DNA from: JADLGL01 sp050184415
GTDB lineage: Bacteria > Pseudomonadota > Alphaproteobacteria > Rhizobiales > Kaistiaceae
NCBI GenBank assembly: GCA_050184415.1
Contig: JBFXAJ010000001.1
Span: 1 to 64,000, forward strand
Direction of reading: 5' to 3'
DNA length: 64,000 nt
In this document: positions 8,124 through 15,660 of the stretch, in pieces
Layout: each line of letters opens with the position of its first letter
How positions within the stretch are numbered: position 1 is the first letter of the stretch
Translations under genes and position numbers: made by a program
Notes under the pieces: generated by a model
What the model was told of the DNA's origin: nothing
The model's input: the letters and a program-made list of their open reading frames with translations, nothing else
The model's database searches: none

Positions 8124-8621
8124 CTACAGGAAGTCGATGAACTCTTCGATCAGGTCGGCGAAGAGGTTGATCGAGCGGATGAAGTGGTCGCCGGTCACGC
8201 CGTCGACCAGGAAGTCGAAGGTGAGGCGGACGCCGCCGTCATCGGTGATCGACCACGCCTTGGCGTAGCGGTACTCGCGGTTCCAGGCGTCGATGGTCTC
8301 GAGGTCGATTACGTCCGAAAGGGGCAGCAGGAACTGCACCGATTCGCACCGCGCGGGCGGCCCCTTCGCCGCTTCCTCGCGGTCGCAGACATAGGTGTAG
8401 ATGTAGACGTTCAGCCCGGACATCTCGGTGATGACCATGGGCGACTTGTCTTCCTCGGCGATGTCGCGCTCGGCGGAGAAGCCGGCCTCGACCACGAGCG
8501 CGGCGATCTCGGCGCCGGTCATGCCGCGATAGACGGTTGCCGTCTCGGTCTGAGCCAGCGCGGGCGCCGCAGCGAGGACGCCGGCCGCCAGCGCGGCGGC
8601 CGTTCGGAAAAGCGAAATCAT
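8124..8621 (-). CDS. Periplasmic YbjN domain-containing protein
   Basis: 165 residues with a signal peptide (MISLFRTAAALAAGVLAAAPALAQ). The mature part resembles the YbjN fold, an alpha-beta domain related to type III secretion chaperones: TGAEIAALVVEAGFSAE, then a strand VYIYTYVCD, and the end GDHFIRSINLFADLIEEFIDFL. Exported YbjN-domain proteins are frequent in alphaproteobacteria; none has a firmly known function. Two Cys residues (VCD and RCES) could form a disulfide. The gene lies between the dioxygenase and the phytase-like gene on the same strand, with gaps of 145-156 bases. Confidence 0.75.
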   Translation of the reverse strand: MISLFRTAAALAAGVLAAAPALAQTETATVYRGMTGAEIAALVVEAGFSAERDIAEEDKSPMVITEMSGLNVYIYTYVCDREEAAKGPPARCESVQFLLPLSDVIDLETIDAWNREYRYAKAWSITDDGGVRLTFDFLVDGVTGDHFIRSINLFADLIEEFIDFL

Positions 8622-8766
8622 GTGAACAACCCTCTTCGATAAAGCCCGGATGCGAGGCTACGGCCGGTCACAGGCTCCCGCAACGGCCCCGGCACGTGCC
8701 GATACATTTTCGTCTCCCCCGGGGAACCGGGCGGCACGGGGCCGCCCGGCATGGCGATCCCTGTTG

Positions 8767-10098
8767 CTAGTGCGCCGCGAGGAAGTCGGCGACGTCGAGA
8801 AGGATGAACTCGTTGGCGTCGTAGGTCTCGACGGTGCGGCCGACCGAGCCCGGATAATTGTTGTCGTTGGCGACGATGATGTGGGTGGCGTCGACCATGT
8901 CGACGTCCTCGATGGTGACGAACGGGAACTGGAACGTGCCGTCGGCCTCGGCGCCGACGCGGGCGACCGCGTTCGGGTCCTGGATGTTGAGGAGGTCGAT
9001 GTAGCCGATCTTGCGGACCACGCCACCATCCTCCACGCCCTCGAACGAGATGAGATAGACGCGCTTGAAGAGGGCCGGCGCGGGGAAGCAGCCGGCTGTC
9101 TGGCCGGTGGCGCAAGCTAGGGCGGCGTCGCCCTGGCCGTTGTCGCGCTCGATCACGAGGGCACGGTTCTCGTCGATGAAGTTGAAGTCGCCGATCGCGT
9201 TGCCGTTGGCCTCGAACGGATAGAGGAAGGTCCGGCCGGTCGTTTCGAGCGTGACCGCATCGAACTCGATGATGCGGCTCGCCTCGACACCCTCGACCGT
9301 CTCATAGGCCGCGGTCTCGGCGTTCCACAGCGGTCCTTCGAGAAGGCCGTAGAGCAGGGTGCCGTCGATCGATGCGGCAAAGCCTTCGAAACCTTTCGAG
9401 CGGTTGAGGTTGTAGGCCGGCAGGGTGCCGTTCGGGTTCGGGAGCTGCAGCGTGTAGTGGTCGGGCGACTTCACGAGGGTCTCGCCGACGAAGGTTTCCG
9501 CAAACGCCTCGACGATTCCGGTCTCGCGATTCACCGCGATGAGGTATGGGCCGAACTCGTCGCCGAACACGACGCGGTCGTCGCCGATCGGCTGGAAGCC
9601 CTCGATGTCGAGATCCCAGCCAGTGAGGTAGCGCGTCTCGGTCGCTTCGTTGGCGATGAAGAACGGCACCACGCGATTCGGGTCGGAGAGGAAGGTGGTC
9701 TCGATCACCTCGACCGCGCCGGTCGCGAAGTCCGGGCGGACGTGGTGGAACATCAGCATGGCGTCGGGCGAGTTCGCCTTGTTGCCGAAGCCGTTGTCGG
9801 TGAGGACGAGGAAGGTTCCGTCGCCGAGCGACTTGATGCCGGACAGGCCCTGGATGACCTGGCCGTCGAGCGGCATTTCGGGGCCGGGCGTCGGCTCGCC
9901 GAGGTTGCGGACTGGGCCGCCCTGGAAGCGGCCGGTGGCCTGGAGATAGGCCGGGGCATCGGCGGGCGCCGGGGTCAGGGTGTCGGCGGGAAGGATGGCG
10001 TGGCCGGCGAGAACGGCCGGGAACTCCGTCTGCTCCTGGGCGATGGCCGGAACGGCTGCGACGCCGGCGAGAAGGAGAGCCGTGAGCTTGATGCGCAT
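8767..10098 (-). CDS. Secreted esterase-like activity of phytase family protein
   Basis: 443 residues. The start at 10098 (AGGGG upstream) gives a clear signal peptide (MRIKLTALLLAGVAAVPAIAQ); upstream in-frame sequence is not coding in character. Recognisable phytase-like motifs include LSGIKSLGDGTFLVLTDNGFG, LSDPNRVVPFFIANEATETR, SKGFEGFAASIDG and a C-terminal VTIEDVDMVDATHIIVANDNNYP. Together these are typical of the phytase-like beta-propeller family (Pfam Phytase-like, PF13449). It probably acts as a periplasmic or secreted phosphoesterase, with substrate unknown. Acidic DxD/DN motifs could bind Ca2+. It is monocistronic, followed by 145 bases without features. Confidence 0.8.
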   Translation of the reverse strand: MRIKLTALLLAGVAAVPAIAQEQTEFPAVLAGHAILPADTLTPAPADAPAYLQATGRFQGGPVRNLGEPTPGPEMPLDGQVIQGLSGIKSLGDGTFLVLTDNGFGNKANSPDAMLMFHHVRPDFATGAVEVIETTFLSDPNRVVPFFIANEATETRYLTGWDLDIEGFQPIGDDRVVFGDEFGPYLIAVNRETGIVEAFAETFVGETLVKSPDHYTLQLPNPNGTLPAYNLNRSKGFEGFAASIDGTLLYGLLEGPLWNAETAAYETVEGVEASRIIEFDAVTLETTGRTFLYPFEANGNAIGDFNFIDENRALVIERDNGQGDAALACATGQTAGCFPAPALFKRVYLISFEGVEDGGVVRKIGYIDLLNIQDPNAVARVGAEADGTFQFPFVTIEDVDMVDATHIIVANDNNYPGSVGRTVETYDANEFILLDVADFLAAH

Positions 10099-10317
10099 GT
10101 TGGTGACCCCTGTCTGGTTGGGTTGGCAGGGGCGGTCTAGGCGCGATGCGCGACACGCCGTTTGCGGGCGTGTGACCAAGCGGCGAAGCTGGGGTGACAG
10201 CGCGGCTCAAGCGACGCCCGAATCGAGCGGCCTTGGGGCGAGACTCTCGCCTGACCCGCGAATCAGCGGCTGACAGGCCCGGGCAGCGTTAACGGCTCAT
10301 TAACTTCGCCGGCGCAG

Positions 10318-10386
10318 CATCGATCCTGTCCCCCTTGGGGTTTCCTCCCAACTCAGGCCGCCAGCCTTCCGGGCGGCCTCTCTTTG
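10318..10386 (+). ncRNA. Candidate trans-acting small RNA with CCTCC loop and terminator
   Basis: In the 360-base gap between the phytase-like gene and the next small gene lies a compact RNA-like unit. A short hairpin CCCC-TT-GGGG (10331-10340) is followed by an unpaired pyrimidine stretch TTTCCTCCCAACT (anti-Shine-Dalgarno CCTCC at 10344-10348), then a strong stem AGGCCGCC/GGCGGCCT (10355-10362 with 10372-10379) followed by CTCTTTGT. This is the design of the alphaproteobacterial suhB/alpha-r small-RNA families. The 5' end is not determined and the family name is a guess. No upstream plus-strand gene needs this terminator. Confidence 0.45.
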
Positions 10387-10458
10387 TGTCGCGGGGGAAG
10401 GATTCTCGCGCCGCGAAGGCGGTGGCGCGGTATCGGACTCGATGCCATATCTCGCGAC

Positions 10459-10644
10459 ATGAAAGTGACGGTTCGTTGCGAGAAGTGCGGCGCGGTCTAT
10501 GAGCGCGAAGAGCATCTGGTCGTGATGCGGCAGCGCGATCCGTTCAACTGTACCGTGTGTGGTCACGAAATCGAGAATTGGAGCCGTTCCAGACGCGCGA
10601 CCTTCAAGCTGCTTCGCCGCCCGCCTCAGCACAACGATCCGTAA
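10459..10644 (+). CDS. Small zinc-ribbon (MJ0042-type) protein
   Basis: 61 residues starting MKVTVRCEKCGAVYEREEH and containing CTVCGHEIENW. The CxxC-x(27)-CxxC spacing is that of a small MJ0042/FmdB-like zinc ribbon. The C-terminal tail is basic (SRSRRATFKLLRRPP), suggesting nucleic-acid contact. The start is chosen at the ATG just before the zinc ribbon; a longer reading from 10384 would run into the small-RNA terminator region and has no coding character. Homologous tiny zinc ribbons are widespread in Hyphomicrobiales and uncharacterised. It is monocistronic. Confidence 0.65.
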   Translation: MKVTVRCEKCGAVYEREEHLVVMRQRDPFNCTVCGHEIENWSRSRRATFKLLRRPPQHNDP

Positions 10645-10816
10645 ACCATCTCGTACGATAGCGTACTGTAGTTTACTTCGGAGATCTCGACGTCGCAAAC
10701 TTCAATCTTATTGACGCTTAGTACTCCTAATCAGCGCGCCGGTGTTGCCTTTTTGACATAGCGGACTCCATCGCCAGCCTCTAGATATCGGCCACGCTCA
10801 AAGTGGAGGCTGTTTT

Positions 10817-11533
10817 ATGAAGCGTTTTGTTCTTGCCGCGGCAACGGCAGGGCTGATGTCCAGCACGGCGCTCGCCGCCGACGTCATCGTCGTTCCGCCC
10901 GCGCCCCCGGCACCCCCGGTCGTGATCGTCGAGGAGCCGGACCACAACTTCTACATGTCGATCTTCGGCGGCCTCCTGTACATCCAGGACGTCGGCGTCA
11001 CGGCTGTTTTTGATCCGACGACCTTCACTGTCGGTTCGGACCGTGGCTACCGCTTCGGCGGTGCGCTGGGCTTTAGCATCAACGACACGTTTGGTGCCGA
11101 GGTTGAGTTCACGACCGGTCGTGTCGGCCTCGACACCCTGAATATCGAGGGTGAGGAGCCGTTCGACCTGACGCCGGCAGATGCAACCGCCCGTCTCACG
11201 ACCATCATGGGCAACCTCCGCGTTGGATTCGGCGCAGGTGCTCTCCAGCCTTATGTGGCGGTCGGCGCAGGTGCGGCGAGCGTGGCTTTGTCTGTCCCGG
11301 CCGGAGCGATCGGTGTGGATGGGGTCGATGACAAGGACTGGACCTGGGGGGTCCAGGCAATGGCTGGCGTTGACTTCGCGCTCACCGACAACCTCACGAT
11401 CGGCGCGCGCTACCGGTTCCAGCACATTGGCCCGACGAGCTTCCTCGACACCAACGAACCGGTTGGTGATCCGGTGGATCTCGACGGCTTCAACACCCAC
11501 GGTATCGAAGCGGTCTTCACGATCCACTTCTAG
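10817..11533 (+). CDS. Outer-membrane beta-barrel protein
   Basis: 238 residues with a signal peptide (MKRFVLAAATAGLMSSTALAA). A short Pro/Val-rich linker (VPPAPPAPPVVIVEE) follows, then a barrel of alternating strands such as FYMSIFGGLLYIQDVG, FGGALGFSINDTFGAEVEF, LRVGFGAGALQPYVAVGAG and TIGARYRFQHIGPTSF. The protein ends IEAVFTIHF, an aromatic C-terminus for BAM insertion. GTGGAGGC precedes the ATG, and an AT-rich promoter-like stretch (10650-10780) lies upstream. A strong terminator follows. The next gene encodes a clear paralogue in the same direction, so the pair probably arose by duplication. Ligand or pore function is unknown. Confidence 0.8.
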   Translation: MKRFVLAAATAGLMSSTALAADVIVVPPAPPAPPVVIVEEPDHNFYMSIFGGLLYIQDVGVTAVFDPTTFTVGSDRGYRFGGALGFSINDTFGAEVEFTTGRVGLDTLNIEGEEPFDLTPADATARLTTIMGNLRVGFGAGALQPYVAVGAGAASVALSVPAGAIGVDGVDDKDWTWGVQAMAGVDFALTDNLTIGARYRFQHIGPTSFLDTNEPVGDPVDLDGFNTHGIEAVFTIHF

Positions 11534-11559
11534 AGCTGCGATCCACCTTCCAAGCACAG

Positions 11560-11591
11560 AGGCCCCGGGCAGTTTCCGGGGCCTTTTTTCT
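11560..11591 (+). terminator. Rho-independent terminator
   Basis: Nine-pair stem AGGCCCCGG/CCGGGGCCT with a seven-base loop followed by TTTTTTC, 26 bases after the stop of the first beta-barrel gene. It separates the two barrel paralogues, so the second one (start 11678) needs its own promoter or read-through. Confidence 0.85.
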
Positions 11592-11677
11592 TGGGCGGTC
11601 GCCGACGTGCATCGGGTGCTACCCATCGCGCCACTACGGCGCTACGCTGCAGTCTCCCTTCCGGCGGGGGCAGGCAG

Positions 11678-12337
11678 ATGCAGCGGCTGGCGCGGCTGGC
11701 GATCGCAGCGGTTCTTTCCGGGCTGACGATGACGGGCGCGGCGCGCGCCGATCCGCCGCCCAATTATGTCCGGCTGTTCGGCGGCGTCCTCGTGCTCCCG
11801 CCCGTGCCCGCCAATTCCCCTTTCGAGAGCCAGGGCGGCTACATCGACTACGAGCTCATCGCCGGCCTCGGCTATCGGCTCGGCGCCGCGATCGGCCGCG
11901 ATATGGGGCCGCTGGTCTCGGTCGAGACCGAACTCTCGTTCGCCCGAGCGCCCTTCGTGGCTGCGATCATTCCCGAGGAGGGCACGCTCGACCTCACCAA
12001 TGTCGATCGCAGCATCGGCATCCTCTCGCTGACGGGAAACCTCGTCGTCGGACCGACGCTTGGCCCGCTCCGGCCGTATGTCGCGTTCGGCGCCGGTGCT
12101 GCCCGCGTGCATCTCGATCTCGGCCTCGACGTCGTCGACGACCACGATGTGGCGTGGACGGTGCAGGCCATGGCCGGCATCGACGTTGCTCTCTCCGAAG
12201 CCCTGTCGATCGGCGGCCGCTACCGGTTCCAGGTCGTCGGCCCGACGACCTACGCCTCGGCCTTCTCCGGCGATCCGTTCTACCTCCGGACGTTCACGGC
12301 GCATTCGTTCGAAGCCTCGGTGCTGTTCCGGTTCTGA
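11678..12337 (+). CDS. Outer-membrane beta-barrel protein, paralogue of the preceding gene
   Basis: 219 residues. The ATG at 11678 has GGGGG/CAGG upstream and opens a signal peptide (MQRLARLAIAAVLSGLTMTG, cleavage near ARA-D). The barrel copies its neighbour's plan: VRLFGGVLVLPPVP, VSVETELSFARAPF, LVVGPTLGPLRPYVAFGAGAA, DVAWTVQAMAGIDVALSEAL and SIGGRYRFQVVGPTTYAS, ending FEASVLFRF. The blocks QAMAG(I/V)D and (I)GxRYRFQ..GPT are shared with the upstream gene, showing common ancestry. The Pro linker is absent. Function is unknown beyond residence in the outer membrane. Confidence 0.8.
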   Translation: MQRLARLAIAAVLSGLTMTGAARADPPPNYVRLFGGVLVLPPVPANSPFESQGGYIDYELIAGLGYRLGAAIGRDMGPLVSVETELSFARAPFVAAIIPEEGTLDLTNVDRSIGILSLTGNLVVGPTLGPLRPYVAFGAGAARVHLDLGLDVVDDHDVAWTVQAMAGIDVALSEALSIGGRYRFQVVGPTTYASAFSGDPFYLRTFTAHSFEASVLFRF

Positions 12338-12359
12338 CGAGCCGGATGCAGCGTCGGCC

Positions 12360-13199
12360 CTAGGCGTTGTCGAGCAGGGCCAGAGCCCGGTCGAGGACGA
12401 CGAAATCGAGCTCGGGCTCGATGCCGTCTCCAAGCCACCAGGCCGCCGACAGCCCGGCCCACGCCGCGACCCAGCGCAGGAGCCGCTGCGGCTCGAGCGC
12501 GGCGGCCTCGGCCACCACCGTGAGCTGCCGCTCGAGCCGTCCGGGACGGCCGGCGATCGCGAGGTCCGGGTTGGTGAAGATGTTGGCGAAGTCGAAGGCC
12601 CGGTCGCCACAAAGGCGCTTCGGATCGATCGCGAGCCACCCGCGTTCAGGTCCGAAATCGAGGACATTGTCGTGGTGGATGTCGCCGTGGAGCGTGACCG
12701 GCTCCTGTTGCTCGGCGAGGAGCGCGCGGGCGATGCGCGCGGCTTCCGCGAGCCGGCCGCCATCGCGGGCCGCCATCGGCCACAACTCCCGGAACCAGTC
12801 CGCGAGCGCGACGAGGTCCGGACGAGGCGCGGGCCGCAGCGCATGCAGCCGCGACGCAGCCATGAAGAGGATCCGGCTCGCCTCGTCGTCACGTCCCGCG
12901 CGCGCCATCGCGGCGAGGGAACGGGTGCCGGTCGCCCGTTCGAGGAGGATCGCAGCATCGTCCCGGTCGTAGACTTCCGCCGCGCCGTCGCCGGCCCAAT
13001 ATTCCATGAGGACGCCGCCGTCCCGCTCCTCGGGATGGAACGGCAGCTTCAGCATCGCGGGCAAGCCGCCGAAGATGACGGGGTGGAGCGAGCTCGAATG
13101 CGTGACCAGCGCCGCGCCGTCGGGTTTTAGGCGCCAGCGCCGGAAATAACGCGCGGCCTCCGCCGCGATCGCGGCGGCATCAGGCGGGGTTGCCGCCAT
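12360..13199 (-). CDS. Aminoglycoside/hydroxyurea phosphotransferase-like kinase, APH(6) type
   Basis: 279 residues with a protein-kinase-like fold. Visible are an ATP-loop Lys region (LPAMLKLPF), the catalytic-loop Brenner motif HGDIHHDNVLDFG, and the metal-binding AIDPKRLCGDRAFDFANIF. The HGDIHHDN and DPK...GDRAFD combination is characteristic of the APH(6)/hur family that phosphorylates streptomycin or inactivates hydroxyurea. Chromosomal copies in environmental bacteria usually do not give clinical resistance and may act on other metabolites. The start overlaps the VOC gene stop by ATGA, so the two are translationally coupled and probably co-function. Confidence 0.85.
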   Translation of the reverse strand: MAATPPDAAAIAAEAARYFRRWRLKPDGAALVTHSSSLHPVIFGGLPAMLKLPFHPEERDGGVLMEYWAGDGAAEVYDRDDAAILLERATGTRSLAAMARAGRDDEASRILFMAASRLHALRPAPRPDLVALADWFRELWPMAARDGGRLAEAARIARALLAEQQEPVTLHGDIHHDNVLDFGPERGWLAIDPKRLCGDRAFDFANIFTNPDLAIAGRPGRLERQLTVVAEAAALEPQRLLRWVAAWAGLSAAWWLGDGIEPELDFVVLDRALALLDNA

Positions 13200-13570
13200 C
13201 AGGCGCCGGGTGGCGTCAGCGGCTCCCAGAGCTCGATCGGATTGCCTTCCGGATCGTGCAGCCGGGCGAAGCGGCCATAGGGATAGTCGGTGATCGCCGA
13301 GACCTCGACGCCGTTTTCCCTGAGCTGGCTAACCATCGCCTCGATGCTGGCGACCCGGAAATTCAGCATGAAGGCGCGGTCGACGCCGAAATAGTCGTTC
13401 GTCAGCGAAAAGGGCTCGAAGACGGTATAGCCCGCCGCCTGCTCCCACGGTGTCTGTTCGAGCGACTCGGGCGACGGCCCGATGCCGAGCATGGTGCGGT
13501 ACCAGGCGGAAAGCGCGGCAGGGTCCCTGGCCCGGAAGAACAGCCCGCCAATGCCGAGAACGCGTTGCAT
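13199..13570 (-). CDS. VOC (glyoxalase/bleomycin-resistance) superfamily protein
   Basis: 123 residues. It begins MQRVLGIGGLFFRARDPAAL and has the family's paired beta-alpha-beta-beta-beta modules: AWYRTMLGIG in the first, MLNFRVASIEAMVSQLRENGVE in the second, and the metal-ligand strand DPEGNPIELWEP at the end (Glu ligand). The role is a metal-dependent lyase, dioxygenase or binding protein; the substrate cannot be told. The ATG at 13570 is chosen because upstream in-frame sequence is composed of the intergenic heptamer repeat and is not coding. It is coupled to the downstream kinase by a 4-base ATGA overlap. Confidence 0.85.
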   Translation of the reverse strand: MQRVLGIGGLFFRARDPAALSAWYRTMLGIGPSPESLEQTPWEQAAGYTVFEPFSLTNDYFGVDRAFMLNFRVASIEAMVSQLRENGVEVSAITDYPYGRFARLHDPEGNPIELWEPLTPPGA

Positions 13571-13582
13571 GGGTTTGGGTGC

Positions 13583-13777
13583 GCGATGGTGGTGAGCAGT
13601 GGGTGGTGAATAGTGAATGGTGAGTAGTGAGTAGCGAATGGCGGCGAGAGCGGGAAGGGGGGACGAAACCCACCTCGCCGGCCTCTGCCTGGCGGGCTCT
13701 CGCATCGGCCGGCCGCTCGCCATTCTCTATTCCGATACTCACCACTCACCACTCACCACTCACTACTCACTAATTCC
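13583..13777. repeat. Inverted arrays of a degenerate seven-base repeat (GTGAGTA/GTGAATG type)
   Basis: From about 13583 to 13645 the plus strand carries tandem variants of a heptamer (GTGGTGA, GTGAATA, GTGAATG, GTGAGTA, GCGAATG). From about 13730 to 13775 the reverse complement appears as tandem ACTCACC/ACTCACT units. The arms face each other across roughly 85 bases and could fold into a long imperfect stem-loop. Similar heptamer arrays occur between genes in several alphaproteobacteria. Here they lie between the VOC gene start and the hmuV stop and overlap neither confidently. Confidence 0.7.
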
Positions 13778-14567
13778 CGCGCCGGATCGCCTGCGGCAGC
13801 ACGAACGGCGTCCCCTTCGCCGGGGTCGCGGATACCTCGACATCGACGTCGAAGACGGCGCGGATCATGCCGTCGGTGATCACCTCGGCCGGCGCGCCGA
13901 GGGCGGCGATCCGGCCGGCACAGACGACGGCAATCCTGTCGGCGTAGCTGGCGGCGAGGTTCAGGTCGTGGAGGACCGCCAGCACGCCGCCGCCCGCGGC
14001 GGCGAAGCCGCGGGCGATGTCGAGGATCAGCATCTGATGCTTGAGGTCGAGCCCGCTGGTCGGCTCGTCGAGGAACAGGTAGCGCGGCGCCTCGCCGGGG
14101 CTCGGGTCGGGGACCTGGCACAGGACGCGGGCGAGATGGACGCGCTGGCGTTCGCCTCCGGAAAGCTCGTGATAATGGCGGCCGCCGAACGCGCCGAGAT
14201 CGACCCGGTCGAGGGCGGCTGCGACCAGCTCCGACGCCCGGCGGTCGTGGCGCAGGCCGGCAAGCCCGAGACGGACCACCTCGTGCACCGTAAAGGGGAA
14301 GCCGAGCGTCGACGATTGCGGGAGGACGCCGCGGCGGGCCGCGAGCTCCGCCGGCCGCAGCGTCCGGATGTCCGTGGTCCCGATCCGCACGACGCCTGCC
14401 GCGGCGCGGAGATCGCCGGCCAAGGTGCGCAGAAGGGTCGATTTCCCCGCCCCGTTCGGCCCGACCAGCGCGATCAGCTCGCCCGGCGCAAGGCTGAGCG
14501 AGACGTCATCGAGGACCGGCCGGTCGCCATAGCGGACGAAGATTCGTTCGGCTTCGTAGCGCGCCAA
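13770..14567 (-). CDS. hmuV: Haemin ABC transporter ATP-binding protein
   Basis: About 265 residues. Complete ABC ATPase: Walker A GPNGAGKST, Q-loop (VLPQSSTLGF), signature LSGGERQRVHLARVL, Walker B YLFLDEPTSGLD and H-loop LAVLHDLNLA. The insert with LCQVPDPSPGEAPRYLFLDE and the closing IRAVFDVDVEV resemble HmuV. It energises import of haem across the inner membrane with HmuU. The start is uncertain: a TTG at 14567 three bases beyond the hmuU stop is most likely, as no ATG fits. Upstream in-frame sequence lies inside hmuU. It forms an operon with hmuU and hmuT. Confidence 0.9.
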   Translation of the reverse strand: MARYEAERIFVRYGDRPVLDDVSLSLAPGELIALVGPNGAGKSTLLRTLAGDLRAAAGVVRIGTTDIRTLRPAELAARRGVLPQSSTLGFPFTVHEVVRLGLAGLRHDRRASELVAAALDRVDLGAFGGRHYHELSGGERQRVHLARVLCQVPDPSPGEAPRYLFLDEPTSGLDLKHQMLILDIARGFAAAGGGVLAVLHDLNLAASYADRIAVVCAGRIAALGAPAEVITDGMIRAVFDVDVEVSATPAKGTPFVLPQAIRRGN

Positions 14568-14569
14568 TT

Positions 14570-15652
14570 TCAGACGTCCAGGATCGCCCGGCGGCGAAGG
14601 AGGAGCCAGAGGAAGAACGGTCCGCCGAGGAGCGCCATCACGATGCCGATCGGCAGCTCGGCAGGGGCCACCACCATCCGGCTCACGAGGTCGGCGAGGA
14701 GGATGAGGATGGCGCCGGCGAGACCGGCGGCGGGGAGGAGGAAGCGGTGGTCCGGACCGATCGCGAGGCGGAGGAGATGCGGGACGATGAGCCCGACGAA
14801 GCCGATCGTTCCGGAGAAGGCGACCGCGGCGCCGACGGCCGCGGCGACCGCGACGATGGCGAGCCGCTTGAGGCGCTGCACCGGGATGCCGAGATGCCCG
14901 GCCTCGGCCTCGCCCAGCATGATGGCGTTGAGGCCGTTCGCGATCAGCGCGGCGATGATCGTGACGAGGAGGGCAAGCGGCGCCAGCGCGCCGATCTTCT
15001 GCCATGTCGCCCCGGACAGCGACCCCAGCGACCAGAAGGTGATGTCGCGAAGCTGCCGGTCGTCCGACATGTAGATGAGGATGCCCATCAGCGCGGCGGC
15101 GATGGCCGCAAGCGCGATGCCCGCGAGCAGCATCGTTGGCACCGAGGTCCGGCCGCCGCGGGTCGAGACGGCGTAGAGGATCAGAGTCACGACCAGGCTG
15201 CCGGCAAAGGCGAGGGCCGGGAGCTGGTAGACGCCGAACGGCGACAGCATGCTGGCAAGGACGCCGCCGCCAAGGACGATCGAGAGGACGGCGCCGAGCG
15301 ACGCGCCCGACGAGATGCCGATGAGGCCGGGATCGGCGAGCGGGTTGCGGAAGAGGCCCTGGAGGATCGTGCCGGCGACCGCGAGCAGCATGCCGACGAG
15401 GACGCCCATCGCCATGCGCGGGAGGCGGATGTCGATGAGGATCGTGCGGGTGGCCGGGGCGGGCTCGACGCCCGCCCCGGCGAGCCAGTAACGGACCGCT
15501 CCGAGGAGATCGCCGAGGGCGATCGCCGAGGGGCCGACCGAGAGGGATGCCACGACCGCGGAGAGGAGGCCGGCCGCAAGGAGGAGGATGGCCAGCCGGG
15601 CGGCGGAGCGTCGGTCGCCGGAGCGTGTCGCGATACCGGCTGCTATCGTCAC
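14570..15652 (-). CDS. hmuU: Haemin ABC transporter permease
   Basis: 360 residues, FecCD/BtuC-type permease with about nine to ten transmembrane helices. Diagnostic blocks are RLPRMAMGVLVGMLLAVAG, LQGLFRNPLADPGLIGISSGAS (the ATPase-coupling region typical of the family) and GFVGLIVPHLLRLAIGPDHR. Dimeric HmuU forms the inner-membrane haem channel. The start at 15652 lies eight bases after the hmuT stop, and the stop abuts the hmuV start, confirming a tight hmuTUV operon. Confidence 0.95.
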   Translation of the reverse strand: MTIAAGIATRSGDRRSAARLAILLLAAGLLSAVVASLSVGPSAIALGDLLGAVRYWLAGAGVEPAPATRTILIDIRLPRMAMGVLVGMLLAVAGTILQGLFRNPLADPGLIGISSGASLGAVLSIVLGGGVLASMLSPFGVYQLPALAFAGSLVVTLILYAVSTRGGRTSVPTMLLAGIALAAIAAALMGILIYMSDDRQLRDITFWSLGSLSGATWQKIGALAPLALLVTIIAALIANGLNAIMLGEAEAGHLGIPVQRLKRLAIVAVAAAVGAAVAFSGTIGFVGLIVPHLLRLAIGPDHRFLLPAAGLAGAILILLADLVSRMVVAPAELPIGIVMALLGGPFFLWLLLRRRAILDV

Positions 15653-15660
15653 GGTGCTGG

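Noticed and set aside
10021..10210. Upstream extension of the phytase-like gene
   Set aside because: The in-frame sequence before 10098 lacks coding character; the ATG at 10098 with AGGGG starts a clean signal peptide.
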